From the NCBI RefSeq assembly GCF_000831645.3, contig NZ_CP012559.1:496001-560000 (forward strand): 64,000 nucleotides of DNA, in the 5' to 3' direction. The translations under genes and the position numbers were made by a program. Below are positions 1-8,862 of this stretch, piece after piece; the first letter of the stretch is position 1, and each line of letters opens with the position of its first letter. The stretch is from Companilactobacillus heilongjiangensis. GTDB lineage: Bacteria; Bacillota; Bacilli; Lactobacillales; Lactobacillaceae. Below the pieces are notes generated by a model that was not told where the DNA came from, made no database searches, and worked only from the letters and a program-made list of their open reading frames with translations.

Positions 1-1384
1 CCAAATTGGCAGGAATTGGTTGATGAGTGAATGCTTGTAGCTGTTGCATAGCTTCATGGTCATCGTCAAAAGATTCATCTAGGAGTGATTTAGTTACCAC
101 ATGGACAAATTTATATGGACTGGCGGTACTCAAAAGAATTGAAGGTGTATCAGGGTCATTTATCTGATAGTCACGCATAACTTTGTAACCGACTGCTGTG
201 TGTGGGTCCATCAGATAATTATCTTTTTGGTAAACATCTTTAATAGTAGTTTCAATTTCTTTATCAGTTGCAAATCCACAATAAAAATCTTCATGAATAC
301 TCTTTAAAATTTCTTCTGAAACTTGGTAGGAACCGTTTGATTCTAGTTCATCCATTAAACTCTTAACGTAATCGGTATCTTCATTACTCTTGTAGTAAAG
401 CAAGCGTTCGAAATTGCTAGAAATCTGAATATCCATACTTGGTGCATCGGTTTGCAAGAAGGGAATATTGCGATTGTAAATACCTGTGTTGAAGAATTTT
501 GTCAAAACGTTATTGGCATTGCTGGCAACGATAAATTTGTTTACTGGCAAGCCCATTTGTTTAGCGTAAAAGCCAGCTAGAACGTCGCCAAAGTTACCAG
601 TTGGAACAGTGAAGTTAACTTTTTCGCCAAGGTTGATTTCTTGTTGCTTGGCTAATTGTAAGTAGGCATCGAAGTAGTAGACAACTTGAGGAATCAGACG
701 GCCGATATTGATTGAGTTAGCACTGGATAAGCTAATGTTATCCCCAAGCTTTTGCTTCAAACTTTGGTCATTGAAGATTTTTTTGACGTTAGTTTGAGCA
801 TCGTCAAAGTTTCCTTTAATAGCAGTAATTTCGGTATTATTGCCGTCAGTTGTTTCCATTTGAAGTTGTTGGACCTTGCTGACACCATTGTGTGGATAAA
901 AGACGGTGATGGCAGTTTGGTCAAGATTCTTGAATCCTTCTAGGGCGGCTTTACCAGTGTCACCACTTGTGGCAGTCAGAATCATGACTTTGTTATCTTT
1001 TTTTAAGACACGTTTCATTAATTGAGGCAACATCTGTAGGCCAATATCCTTGAAGGCACTAGTTGGACCGTGGAATAGTTCGAGTACGTGGAAATTATTA
1101 ACTTTAACAAGTGGAGTTATTTCGGCGGCGTCAAAACTATGGCCATAAGCGTTGGCAATGCTGTCCTTTATTTCAGCTGTGGAAAAGTCTGGCAATAACT
1201 TTTCGAGAACGACATTGGCAACTTGTTGATAACTCATTTCTTCCATAGAACTGAGATCAACTTTGAGTTGGGATAATTCGGGGTAGACGAAAAGCCCACC
1301 ATCATCGGCAAAGCCCTTTTTGATTGCTTCCTTAGCTGAGAGCTGGATTTGCTTGTTACGAGTGCTTGTATAGTTTTTATTCAT
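1..1384 (-). CDS. thrC: threonine synthase (C-terminus beyond window)
   Basis: This PLP enzyme converts O-phospho-L-homoserine to threonine and phosphate, the last step of threonine synthesis in the cytosol. The reading frame is open from an ATG at 1384 to the window edge, about 461 codons. The family is usually near 495 residues, so only a short C-terminal piece is missing. The N-terminus begins MNKNYTSTRNKQIQLS, followed by the conserved FADDGGLFVYPE segment, and the PLP lysine lies in HGPTSAFKDIG. A Shine-Dalgarno AAGGAG lies just upstream on the minus strand. It is divergent from hom, the gene that supplies homoserine, with about 110 bp between the two starts. The homoserine kinase gene is not in the window. 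Confidence 0.93.
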   Translation of the reverse strand, partial: MNKNYTSTRNKQIQLSAKEAIKKGFADDGGLFVYPELSQLKVDLSSMEEMSYQQVANVVLEKLLPDFSTAEIKDSIANAYGHSFDAAEITPLVKVNNFHVLELFHGPTSAFKDIGLQMLPQLMKRVLKKDNKVMILTATSGDTGKAALEGFKNLDQTAITVFYPHNGVSKVQQLQMETTDGNNTEITAIKGNFDDAQTNVKKIFNDQSLKQKLGDNISLSSANSINIGRLIPQVVYYFDAYLQLAKQQEINLGEKVNFTVPTGNFGDVLAGFYAKQMGLPVNKFIVASNANNVLTKFFNTGIYNRNIPFLQTDAPSMDIQISSNFERLLYYKSNEDTDYVKSLMDELESNGSYQVSEEILKSIHEDFYCGFATDKEIETTIKDVYQKDNYLMDPHTAVGYKVMRDYQINDPDTPSILLSTASPYKFVHVVTKSLLDESFDDDHEAMQQLQAFTHQPIPANL

Positions 1385-1496
1385 GAGTAATAACTCCTTG
1401 CTTTTAAATTATCTATATAGTAAACTGTCTATAAATTAAAAACAAGTGTTTATTATTAATGAACACAATAAAACGAAGAAGCAGGAGGTTAAACCT

Positions 1497-2672
1497 ATGA
1501 AAATTGCAATCTTAGGATTTGGAACAGTAGGAAAAGGCGTGTACAAAATAATTAAGAAGGCCAATGTACAAACGCAAGACCTCTCTGTGAGTCACATCTT
1601 AATTAGAAAAAATAAAGCTCGTCTGATGCCAGAAATGACTGACGATATGAATGAAATTTTAAATGATTCTCAAACAGACGTTATAGTAGAAGCAATTGGT
1701 GGAATTGAACCAGCGCACGAATATATTTTGGCAGCTTTGAACCATGGCAAGCATGTGATTACAGCTAACAAAGCTGTGATTGCCAAATATCTCAAAGAAT
1801 TTACTGAAGCGGCTGATAAACATAATGTTAAATTTTATTTTGAAGCATCCGTTGGTGGCGGTATTCCTTGGATTCAAGGGTTGGAAAAGGCCTTACGTAT
1901 CGATAATGTTAATTCCATTTCCGGTATCTTTAATGGAACAAGCAATTTTATCCTCGACCAAATGAGTCGCAATGGTGAATCATTTATTGATGTTTTGAAA
2001 AAGGCTCAACAACTTGGTTATGCCGAAGCTGATCCAAGCGCTGATATCGATGGTATTGACGTAGCAAATAAGCTTTGTATCAGTGCTGATATTGCTTACG
2101 ACATTGATATTCATGATCACAAAGATTTACCGATTTTTGGAATCCGCAACATTACTTGTGCCGATGTGAAGTATTTCCAAGCCAAAGGATTGGCAGTCAA
2201 GTTGATTGGCCGCACACATCAAAAAGGCAATAAATTCGATTATGTCGTGGAACCAGCTTTATTCCTTGATCGGACTTTGGAAGCTAATACACCTGATAAC
2301 TACAATTTGATTTCGTTAAATGGTGACACTATTGGTAAACTTGATTTCTTTGGACAAGGAGCCGGGATGTTTCCGACAGCTAATGCCGTTGTCCAAGATG
2401 TTTTGGATATTAAAGAATCTAAGAGCCATTTGAAACGTGATTTCAATAAAAAGATGGAATATTGCCCTGAATTAACTAAAGGCGATTATTTAGTTCGTAG
2501 CAACGCGGATGTCAGTGAATTGTTTGGAGACTTCCAGCCAACAATGGAGGGTGCCTATCTAGCTGTTCATCAAATTCCAGTTGGTGAAATGCACCGTTTA
2601 ATGAGAAAAGTTTTACAAAAGGATGCAGCTGCCTTTATGGTCAGTCTGCCTAGTCAGGGGGCTGTCGCATAA
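1497..2672 (+). CDS. hom: homoserine dehydrogenase
   Basis: Homoserine dehydrogenase (391 aa) reduces aspartate semialdehyde to homoserine with NAD(P)H, at the branch toward threonine and methionine. It opens with a Rossmann motif (ILGFGTVGKG). It carries the family substrate segment AEADPSADIDGIDVANKL and a GTSNF motif near the dimer interface. I place the start at the ATG at 1497 because AGGAGG lies at 1483-1488; an in-frame GTG at 1446 has no such support. Many firmicute homologues are near 430 aa with a C-terminal ACT domain. This one is shorter, so feedback control by threonine may be weak (inference). It overlaps lysC by one base (TAATG), so the two are translationally coupled. Confidence 0.93.
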   Translation: MKIAILGFGTVGKGVYKIIKKANVQTQDLSVSHILIRKNKARLMPEMTDDMNEILNDSQTDVIVEAIGGIEPAHEYILAALNHGKHVITANKAVIAKYLKEFTEAADKHNVKFYFEASVGGGIPWIQGLEKALRIDNVNSISGIFNGTSNFILDQMSRNGESFIDVLKKAQQLGYAEADPSADIDGIDVANKLCISADIAYDIDIHDHKDLPIFGIRNITCADVKYFQAKGLAVKLIGRTHQKGNKFDYVVEPALFLDRTLEANTPDNYNLISLNGDTIGKLDFFGQGAGMFPTANAVVQDVLDIKESKSHLKRDFNKKMEYCPELTKGDYLVRSNADVSELFGDFQPTMEGAYLAVHQIPVGEMHRLMRKVLQKDAAAFMVSLPSQGAVA

Positions 2673-4000
2673 TGAAAGTCGCAAAATTTGGTGGTAGTTC
2701 GGTAGCAGATGCTGGACAGTTTAAAAAAGTGAAACAGATTGTTGAAAGTGATGCTAAACGTCAAATCATCGTTGTTAGTGCAGCTGGTAAGAGCGTTGCG
2801 GAGCCAATCAAGGTGACTGACATGTTGCTGGATTTAGAGCAAAAATTAGTCGCTGATGAGGATCCAGAACCGATATTTCAAGCTATCAGTTCACGAATTA
2901 TTGGTATTCGCGATGACCTCAATCTGAATGTTAATATTGAAGCCGATTTGGATATTATTGCTGATAACTTAGTTAATTGTTCACACGATTATTTAATTTC
3001 TCGAGGTGAATATTTAACTGCTAAATTGATGGCTGCATACTTAGGTTATTATTTTGTTGATGCCAAAGATATTTTGGCTTTTGCAAACGATGGCATTGAT
3101 TATGTCCAGTCGCAACAACGATTGTTAAAGGTTTTGTCAAAGCACTCGCAATTAGTAATACCTGGATTTTACGGTGCTAATGTTGATGGCTCAGTTCATT
3201 TAATGCCTCGTGGCGGCAGTGATATTTCCGGTTCAATTTTGGCTAATTTAGTCGATGCTGAATTGTATGAAAATTGGACAGATGTCTCAGGCATTTTGAT
3301 GGCCGACCCAAGGATAGTTGCTCATTCAGAAAAAATTGACAGTCTAACTTATGATGAATTACAAGAATTATCATATATGGGTATTGGTGTCTTTCAAGAA
3401 GAGGCCGTTCGTCCAGTACGTGAGAAAAAAATTCCGACAGCCGTTTTGAATACAAATCATCCTGAAGCTGGGGGAACAATGGTCGTCAGCGCTGATGAGG
3501 ATAAGAATAATGATCATATCGTGACTGGTATTGCCGGTCGTAAAGATTGCACAGTTATCACTATTAGAAAATATCAGTTGAATAAACATTTGGAAGTTTT
3601 ACAAAATGTTTTGTCAGTCTTCCAAAAGTTCAATTTGACAATTAGTTCAGTTCCATCGGGAAATGATGGCTTCAGTTTCTTGTGTCAGCATGGCGAAGTG
3701 GCTACACATTTACCAGCCTTGATTGCAAAATTGAAGCACACTTGCGGGATTGATTCCGTTGAAGTTAATCAAAATATTGCTTTGGTAGCAGCGGTTTCTT
3801 TGCAGCTAAGTAGACGACCAGCTATTGCAGGAAAAATTATGAATTATTTGGATAATAGTTTGATTCATGTTCGGTTTGTTTTCCAAGAAGGCAGTGATTT
3901 GAAGATTGTCTTTGGCGTCAATAATGACGATTATGAAAAAACTATTAAACGAATTTATCGTGAATCGATGGAACAACATTTAAAAAGGATTTCAGCATAG
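2672..4000 (+). CDS. lysC: aspartate kinase
   Basis: Aspartokinase (442 aa) phosphorylates aspartate, the first committed step for the lysine, threonine and methionine family. The kinase domain starts with the signature KFGGSSV and contains the aspartate/ATP-binding RGGSDISGS segment near residue 170. The C-terminal third resembles tandem ACT domains (for example KDCTVITIRKYQ), which normally bind feedback amino acids. It is a monofunctional enzyme, not fused to homoserine dehydrogenase. It overlaps the end of hom and is the last gene of this unit. Repeat R1 starts 21 bases after its stop and a bidirectional terminator follows at 4303-4345. Which end product inhibits it cannot be told from the sequence alone. 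Confidence 0.92.
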   Translation: MKVAKFGGSSVADAGQFKKVKQIVESDAKRQIIVVSAAGKSVAEPIKVTDMLLDLEQKLVADEDPEPIFQAISSRIIGIRDDLNLNVNIEADLDIIADNLVNCSHDYLISRGEYLTAKLMAAYLGYYFVDAKDILAFANDGIDYVQSQQRLLKVLSKHSQLVIPGFYGANVDGSVHLMPRGGSDISGSILANLVDAELYENWTDVSGILMADPRIVAHSEKIDSLTYDELQELSYMGIGVFQEEAVRPVREKKIPTAVLNTNHPEAGGTMVVSADEDKNNDHIVTGIAGRKDCTVITIRKYQLNKHLEVLQNVLSVFQKFNLTISSVPSGNDGFSFLCQHGEVATHLPALIAKLKHTCGIDSVEVNQNIALVAAVSLQLSRRPAIAGKIMNYLDNSLIHVRFVFQEGSDLKIVFGVNNDDYEKTIKRIYRESMEQHLKRISA

Positions 4001-4020
4001 AATTTGAAAGTTTATTGAAG

Positions 4021-4206
4021 TATGCCGTTTCCAGAGCTGAGAGTATTCATCTGCTACGCGGCACGGTCCGATCCAAAGTACGGTCTCGAACCTCAGTTGA
4101 AGACTTTCCAAAAACCGGAAAGTCTCCAACACGTCCGGTGGTGTAATTGCTAAAGCAATAACGCCACTTTCGCGGCCAATGAATACTCTCAGCTCTTCCA
4201 ACTCAG
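4021..4206 (-). repeat. R1: cloverleaf-like structured repeat, arm type A
   Basis: Copy R1 of the window-wide family lies in the gap between the convergent lysC and aldo/keto reductase genes. Its outer arms AGAGCTGAGAGTATTCAT (4033 on) and ATGAATACTCTCAGCTCT (ending near 4197) are exact reverse complements. Inside are the three family hairpins: P4 (GATCC...GGTCTC), P3 (ACTTTCC...GGAAAGT) and P2 (TTGC TAAA GCAA inside GGTGTAA...TAACGCC). The TATGCCG end faces lysC, 21 bp away. An open frame of 69 codons runs across it by chance and is not called. Confidence 0.85.
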
Positions 4207-4302
4207 TTATTTTTTGTGAGTGATGATTCTTTTACCATTTAAATAAATTGTTACTAGAATTGCGACATCAATTTTCATCGTTCAACGTTTAGATTTATAC
4301 AA

Positions 4303-4345
4303 AAAAATTCCAAGCTAGGATTAATATCCTAACTTGGAATTTTTT
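4303..4345. terminator. bidirectional terminator between lysC and aldo/keto reductase
   Basis: The arms AATTCCAAGCTAGGA and TCCTAACTTGGAATT are near-perfect inverted repeats around a short loop. They are flanked by A-rich sequence on the left and T-rich on the right, so the site can end transcription from both convergent genes. Confidence 0.85.
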
Positions 4346-5219
4346 ATTTGGCATTATTTTGATTTGTGTAAGTAGTTGATTTTTCCAAAAATTCTTTGTC
4401 ATCGGGATCAGCACCAACACGTTTGTCACTGTCCAATGTAGCGATTTTAGCCATTTCATCAGCTGTTAAGTCAAAGTGATAATCGAACAAATCGATATTT
4501 TCTTTGATACGACTTTCGTGAGTTGACTTAGGGATGACAATTTCACCACGTTGAATGTGCCAACGTAAGATGATTTGAGCAGGTGATTTACTGTATTTCT
4601 CAGCGAATTCTTTAATAACAGGATTATCCACAACCTTGTTCAAACCGGCACCGAGTGGACTCCATGATTCGTGAGCGATGTGCTTTTCTTGAAGATATTC
4701 GTGAAGGTCAGTTTCTTGTAGATAAGGATGCGTTTCAATTTGATCGACCATTGGTGCAATCGTAGCAGTTTTCATCAATTGTTCGATATGGTGAGCTTTA
4801 AAGTTTGAAACACCGATTGCACGAATTTTTCCAGCTTTGTAAAGATCTTCCATTGCACGCCAGTTTTCTTCAAAGCCAGCAGCAGGCCAGTGAATTAAGT
4901 AAAGGTCTAAATAATCTAAACCTAATTTTTGTAGTGAATTATTGAATTGAGCAATAGTTTCATCATAACCACGAATGTTGTTCCAAACTTTAGTTGTGAT
5001 GAAAAGATATTTACGATCAATGCCGGATGCTTTAATAGCCTTGCCGACAGCCTCTTCATTGTCATAAAAGCTAGCAGTATCAATGTGTCTGTAACCACTC
5101 TCGATAGCCCATTTAACACTGTTCAAAACTTGTTCGTCATCCATTCTGAATACTCCCAAACCAACTTGGGGAATCATGACGCCATTTGCTAATTCGATAT
5201 AAGGAATATTTGTAGCCAT
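4344..5219 (-). CDS. aldo/keto reductase
   Basis: An NADPH-dependent aldo/keto reductase of 291 aa, within the usual 275-300 aa of the 2,5-diketo-gluconate reductase/YvgN-like branch; it reduces aldehydes or ketones to alcohols in the cytosol. The catalytic tetrad is visible: Asp in YRHIDTASFY, Tyr in FYDNEE, Lys in TTKVWN and His in YLIHWP. The C-terminal IPKSTHESRIKEN is the NADPH 2'-phosphate-binding motif. The start is ATG at 5219 with AGGAGGT upstream. A -10 element (TATAAT on the minus strand) lies at 5249-5254, inside the region shared with the divergent phn promoter. The physiological substrate cannot be inferred. Confidence 0.92.
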   Translation of the reverse strand: MATNIPYIELANGVMIPQVGLGVFRMDDEQVLNSVKWAIESGYRHIDTASFYDNEEAVGKAIKASGIDRKYLFITTKVWNNIRGYDETIAQFNNSLQKLGLDYLDLYLIHWPAAGFEENWRAMEDLYKAGKIRAIGVSNFKAHHIEQLMKTATIAPMVDQIETHPYLQETDLHEYLQEKHIAHESWSPLGAGLNKVVDNPVIKEFAEKYSKSPAQIILRWHIQRGEIVIPKSTHESRIKENIDLFDYHFDLTADEMAKIATLDSDKRVGADPDDKEFLEKSTTYTNQNNAK

Positions 5220-5309
5220 AAACCTACCTCCTATTTATTTTCAATTCCATTATAGCCTACTTAAATGTATATAAAGTGTATAAATCATGTAAAGAATTCA
5301 GTTAATTAT

Positions 5310-5348
5310 TTTACAGAAAGTTAACTGATACTTTACATAGCTTTGTTA
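5310..5348 (+). promoter_or_regulatory. tandem PhoP-box-like repeats upstream of phnD
   Basis: Hexamers TTTACA (5310), TTAACT (5321), TTTACA (5332) and TTGTTA (5343) are spaced exactly 11 bp apart, matching the TT(A/C/T)ACA-N5 arrangement known for Bacillus PhoP boxes. The same 11-bp array occurs upstream of pstS. A weak -10 candidate (TTAAAT) is at 5352-5357. Control by phosphate starvation is inferred. Confidence 0.65.
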
Positions 5349-5396
5349 ACCTTAAATTGTTCAAAAAAAATTGATATAGAAAGTTGGGAGTTATTT

Positions 5397-6440
5397 ATGA
5401 AAAAAGGGCGATTATTAACCGCTTTTCTAGGGGTATTCTTGCTACTTACTGGGGTTCTAGCAGGTTGTTCATCAAAGAGTTCAGCTGCAGGAAAAGCAGG
5501 AAGTGCAGATAGTAAAGAAATTACTATGGTTTTCTATCCAAATGAATCAGCAAAGAACTTTACTGCTTCACGTAAAGCGTTGCAAGAAGAACTACACAAG
5601 GCAACAGGTAAGAAAATCAACATCCAAACAACAACTGATTACAACGTAGCTATCGAAGCTATTTCATCAGGTAAGGCACAATTGGCCTTCATGGGTGCTG
5701 ATGGTTATATCCAAGCTCATGCACAAAACAGCAAGGTTGAACCATTACTTCTTCAATCAGGTCCAGATGGTACTACAAAGGGTGCTAGTTACCGTTCATA
5801 CCTAATGGTTAACAAAGATAAAGCCAATCAATACAAGAAAGACGGCAAGTACAATATCGACAAGATTAAGGGTCAAAAAGCTTCATTCGTTTCAACAAGT
5901 TCAACATCAGGTTTCGCCGTTCCAACAGATGAGATTCAAAAGCACTTCAAGTTGAAGAACAAGGATGACCTTTCAGAAGGTGGCAAATTCTTCGATAAAG
6001 TTCTTTATGGTAGTACTCACCCAGGTTCAGCAATCAACTTATTGAAGGGTGACGTTGACGTTGCTGCCTTTGATGATATTGATTTGACACCATTCCTAAA
6101 AGTTTCAGAAGGTAGTTATGACAAGGTTGGCTCAACATTCAAAGTTAAAGATGATGCTGATGCTCCATTCTCAGAATTCAAGGGTAAGGAATTAGTTAAC
6201 ATCTCAGTTCTACCAGTTCAAAACGGACCTTTCGTAGTTAATACAAAAGCTCTAAGCAAGAAAGATACAGACGCAATTGCAAAGCACTTTACATCAAAAG
6301 ATATCACAAACAACAAAGACCTATTCTCAGATGGTAAAGGTAAGACACCAACATTATGGCAAAAGAAGAGCGACAAGATGACTCTTCTAAAAGTTACTGA
6401 TGATTGGTACAAACCAACTCACGAACTAATTGGTAAATAA
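5397..6440 (+). CDS. phnD: phosphonate/phosphite ABC transporter substrate-binding lipoprotein
   Basis: Extracellular binding lipoprotein (347 aa) that captures phosphonate or related P-compounds and delivers them to the PhnCE importer. The start is the ATG at 5397, behind GGGAG and directly before a classical lipoprotein signal: MKKGR, a hydrophobic run, then the lipobox LAGC with the acylated Cys at residue 24. A longer in-frame GTG start would bury this signal. The mature part has the type-2 periplasmic-binding fold features of PhnD (ITMVFYPNES near the N-terminus, FVSTSSTSGFAVP in the middle, and a VLYGSTHPGSAINLL segment). It is the first gene of a six-gene operon. Because phnX and phnW follow, 2-aminoethylphosphonate is the most likely ligand (inference). 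Confidence 0.92.
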   Translation: MKKGRLLTAFLGVFLLLTGVLAGCSSKSSAAGKAGSADSKEITMVFYPNESAKNFTASRKALQEELHKATGKKINIQTTTDYNVAIEAISSGKAQLAFMGADGYIQAHAQNSKVEPLLLQSGPDGTTKGASYRSYLMVNKDKANQYKKDGKYNIDKIKGQKASFVSTSSTSGFAVPTDEIQKHFKLKNKDDLSEGGKFFDKVLYGSTHPGSAINLLKGDVDVAAFDDIDLTPFLKVSEGSYDKVGSTFKVKDDADAPFSEFKGKELVNISVLPVQNGPFVVNTKALSKKDTDAIAKHFTSKDITNNKDLFSDGKGKTPTLWQKKSDKMTLLKVTDDWYKPTHELIGK

Positions 6441-6449
6441 GAGGTAGCT

Positions 6450-7205
6450 ATGTTAGAGGTAAAAAAATTACAGAAGAGTTACGAGAAAGATAGACCCGCT
6501 TTGACTGACATTTCATTTAATATCAAGCCAGGTACATTCGTAGCTATTATTGGACCTTCTGGCGCTGGGAAAACAACTATTTTAAGAAGTTTGAACCAGT
6601 TGATCAAAGATGACGATGGTCAGATTCTATTAGATGGAAATGACATCCGTACCGCTAACAAGACACAATTACGTAAATTCCGTCGCCAAATTGGAATGGT
6701 TTTCCAAAACTACAATTTGGTAGAACGATTGACTGTAATTGAAAATGTTTTGCACGGTCGACTAGGTTATAAATCGACTCTAGCCGGTGTTTTTGGACGA
6801 TATACTCAAGAAGAAAAAGAAGAAGCAATGTCACTTCTAAAGAAAGTTGGCTTGGAAAACTTTGCTTTAAAGAGATGTTCAGAATTGAGTGGTGGTCAAA
6901 AGCAACGTGTCGGAATTGCCCGCTCTTTGATTCAACACCCTAAGGTCATCTTGTGTGATGAACCAATTGCGTCGTTGGATCCAGCTTCTGCACAAAACGT
7001 CATGGAATTATTAAAAGACTTAACCGAAGAATACAACCTAATCTGTATTGCCAATCTTCACCAAATCAACATGGCCAAAAAATATGCTGACCAAATCATC
7101 GGAATTAGAAAAGGTAAATTGGTTTTCGATGAGAGTGCAGATTTATTGTCAGAAGATATTTTACGGACACTTTATGATCAAGACATTACAGAGGAGCTTG
7201 AATGA
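6450..7205 (+). CDS. phnC: phosphonate ABC transporter ATP-binding protein
   Basis: Cytosolic ATPase (251 aa) that powers phosphonate import. It has all ABC motifs: Walker A GPSGAGKTT near residue 37, the Q-loop in GMVFQNYNLV, the signature LSGGQKQRVGIARSL, Walker B VILCDEPIASLDP, and a switch His in ANLHQ. The length is standard for PhnC. It begins 10 bases after phnD with GAGGTAG as ribosome-binding site, and its stop overlaps the phnE start by four bases. Two different permease genes follow. Confidence 0.94.
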   Translation: MLEVKKLQKSYEKDRPALTDISFNIKPGTFVAIIGPSGAGKTTILRSLNQLIKDDDGQILLDGNDIRTANKTQLRKFRRQIGMVFQNYNLVERLTVIENVLHGRLGYKSTLAGVFGRYTQEEKEEAMSLLKKVGLENFALKRCSELSGGQKQRVGIARSLIQHPKVILCDEPIASLDPASAQNVMELLKDLTEEYNLICIANLHQINMAKKYADQIIGIRKGKLVFDESADLLSEDILRTLYDQDITEELE

Positions 7206-7996
7206 TGCAATCTCCTAAAAAGTATTTAGCACACAAAGGTTGGCATCAGACAGCAGTTATCGCCATTATTGGTGGTATCTATGTATTCGGTAGTTGGGCA
7301 CTAGATTTTAATAGTTTAAACGGATTTCTAGCTGTACCTAAGGCTTTTGCCTGGTTGGGAGTTAACTTCAGACCGACAGCAGATTCAATGACGTATTTGC
7401 CAAAGATTTGGCAAAAACTACTTCAAACAGTATTATTGGCTATTTCATCAACCGTAGTAGCCGCCATTATTGCAATATTCGTAGCATTATTGGGCTCAAA
7501 AGTGACTGGAGTTAATGGTTTTGTCCAGACAATTGTTCGTGGAATTGCTTCTTTCTTCCGAAATATTCCTTTAGTTGCATGGTCAATGATTTTACTCTTT
7601 TCATTCAAACAGAGTGACTTTACCGGATTTCTAGCATTGCTATTAATGTCAGTGGGTTACTTGATCCGTGCTTTTATGGAAATTATTGAGGACGAGGCTA
7701 GTGAAACTATGTTGGCTCTAAAGGCCACTGGAGCTAGTTACTTCCAAGTTATTTTCCAAGCTGTTCTACCACAGATTCTACCAAGTATTCTTAGTTGGAT
7801 TCTTTATATGATTGAAAATAACGTTCGTGATGCTACGCTGGTTGGTATTTTGACTGGTACCGGTATTGGATTTATTTTCGACATTTACTATAAGAGTTTC
7901 CGCTTTGCTGCCGCTGGTATGACAGTATTGGCAATTATTATCGTAGTAATTGCTTTAGAGACTATTTCCAATCAAATTAGGAGGGTGATCTTGTGA
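7202..7996 (+). CDS. phnE: phosphonate ABC transporter permease (first copy)
   Basis: Integral-membrane permease (264 aa) with about six hydrophobic segments. The conserved binding-protein-dependent EAA loop is seen around ETMLALKATGASYFQVIFQAVLPQ split across residues 160-185, where PhnC docks. It overlaps phnC by four bases and the next permease by four, so expression is tightly coupled. Paired with the second PhnE it probably forms a heterodimeric channel, as in many firmicute phn operons. The N-terminal 20 residues are cytosolic and basic. Confidence 0.92.
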   Translation: MMQSPKKYLAHKGWHQTAVIAIIGGIYVFGSWALDFNSLNGFLAVPKAFAWLGVNFRPTADSMTYLPKIWQKLLQTVLLAISSTVVAAIIAIFVALLGSKVTGVNGFVQTIVRGIASFFRNIPLVAWSMILLFSFKQSDFTGFLALLLMSVGYLIRAFMEIIEDEASETMLALKATGASYFQVIFQAVLPQILPSILSWILYMIENNVRDATLVGILTGTGIGFIFDIYYKSFRFAAAGMTVLAIIIVVIALETISNQIRRVIL

Positions 7997-8844
7997 TAAA
8001 TAGTGAAGAGAACATTGTTCAAAAGCCTAAAACACCAAGGTCTCCTCAGATTAAATTGCATGAATGGTCTCTTTCAAGAACAATGATTTTTACAGTTTTC
8101 ATTGGATTAATTTTGATTACAGGTTACACATTGACTCATTTGGATACCGCAGGTGTCAAAGTCAATGTTGCCTTTAAAGAATTAGCCATGACTTTGGATC
8201 AGATGTTCTTACAACCTAATGCAGGTACTGACGGGGTGCCATTGCTACTTCAAGCTTTGGCAAGTAGTGTAATGCTTTCAATATTAACTACTATTATCGG
8301 TGCAGTTTTTGGATTCTTGTTTGCTGTTTTAGCATCGAAGAATCTAACAAATGCATACTTAGGTGCAGGAATTCGTGTCGTTATGGCAATTGTTCGAGCA
8401 ATCCCCACAATTATTTGGGCTTTGATCTTCTCAATTGTCTGCGGTTTAGGAAGTACTGCTGCTATCTTGGGGTTGAGTTTTCACAGTATTGCTTATTTAA
8501 CAAAAGCCTATTCTGAAAGTATTGAAGGAATTGATAAATCAACAATTGAATCCTTAAAGGTTACCGGGGCAAAATTCTGGGTTATCGTATTTCAAGCAAT
8601 TTGGCCAACAATCGTGGCATCCTTTGTTTCCTGGACATTCATCCGTCTAGAAATTAATTTTGCTAATGCGATTGCCGTCGGTGCTGCCGCAGGTGCAGGT
8701 GGAATTGGTTATCAATTATTCGTTGCTAGTGGAATGAGTTTTGATTTTCACGAGACAGGTTTCATCGTTTATCTAGTTATTTTTGTAACATTTGTACTTG
8801 AGTTTATTGCGGTTAAGATTAGACAGTTCTATCTGAACCGTTAA
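7993..8844 (+). CDS. phnE: phosphonate ABC transporter permease (second copy)
   Basis: Second PhnE-type permease (283 aa). Like the preceding gene it has around six membrane segments and an EAA-type loop (STIESLKVTGAKFWVIVFQ). It also has a longer hydrophilic N-terminus of about 30 residues. Translation starts at a GTG that overlaps the stop of the first permease (GTGA), behind AGGAGGGTGATC. The sequence is clearly diverged from its neighbour, so this is an old duplication rather than a recent tandem copy. Confidence 0.91.
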   Translation: MINSEENIVQKPKTPRSPQIKLHEWSLSRTMIFTVFIGLILITGYTLTHLDTAGVKVNVAFKELAMTLDQMFLQPNAGTDGVPLLLQALASSVMLSILTTIIGAVFGFLFAVLASKNLTNAYLGAGIRVVMAIVRAIPTIIWALIFSIVCGLGSTAAILGLSFHSIAYLTKAYSESIEGIDKSTIESLKVTGAKFWVIVFQAIWPTIVASFVSWTFIRLEINFANAIAVGAAAGAGGIGYQLFVASGMSFDFHETGFIVYLVIFVTFVLEFIAVKIRQFYLNR

Positions 8845-8862
8845 GTGTAGGGAGAGAATTTT

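Noticed and set aside
752-943. A 63-codon open frame opposite thrC.
   Set aside because: It is antisense to the conserved thrC coding sequence and lacks a ribosome site.
3992-4201. A 69-codon open frame across R1, with a similar 71-codon frame across R5 (30266-30481) and shorter ones in other copies, seeming to encode related small proteins.
   Set aside because: The frames run through the palindromic arms and core, begin without ribosome sites and are broken in most other copies. Their similarity simply reflects the repeat DNA.
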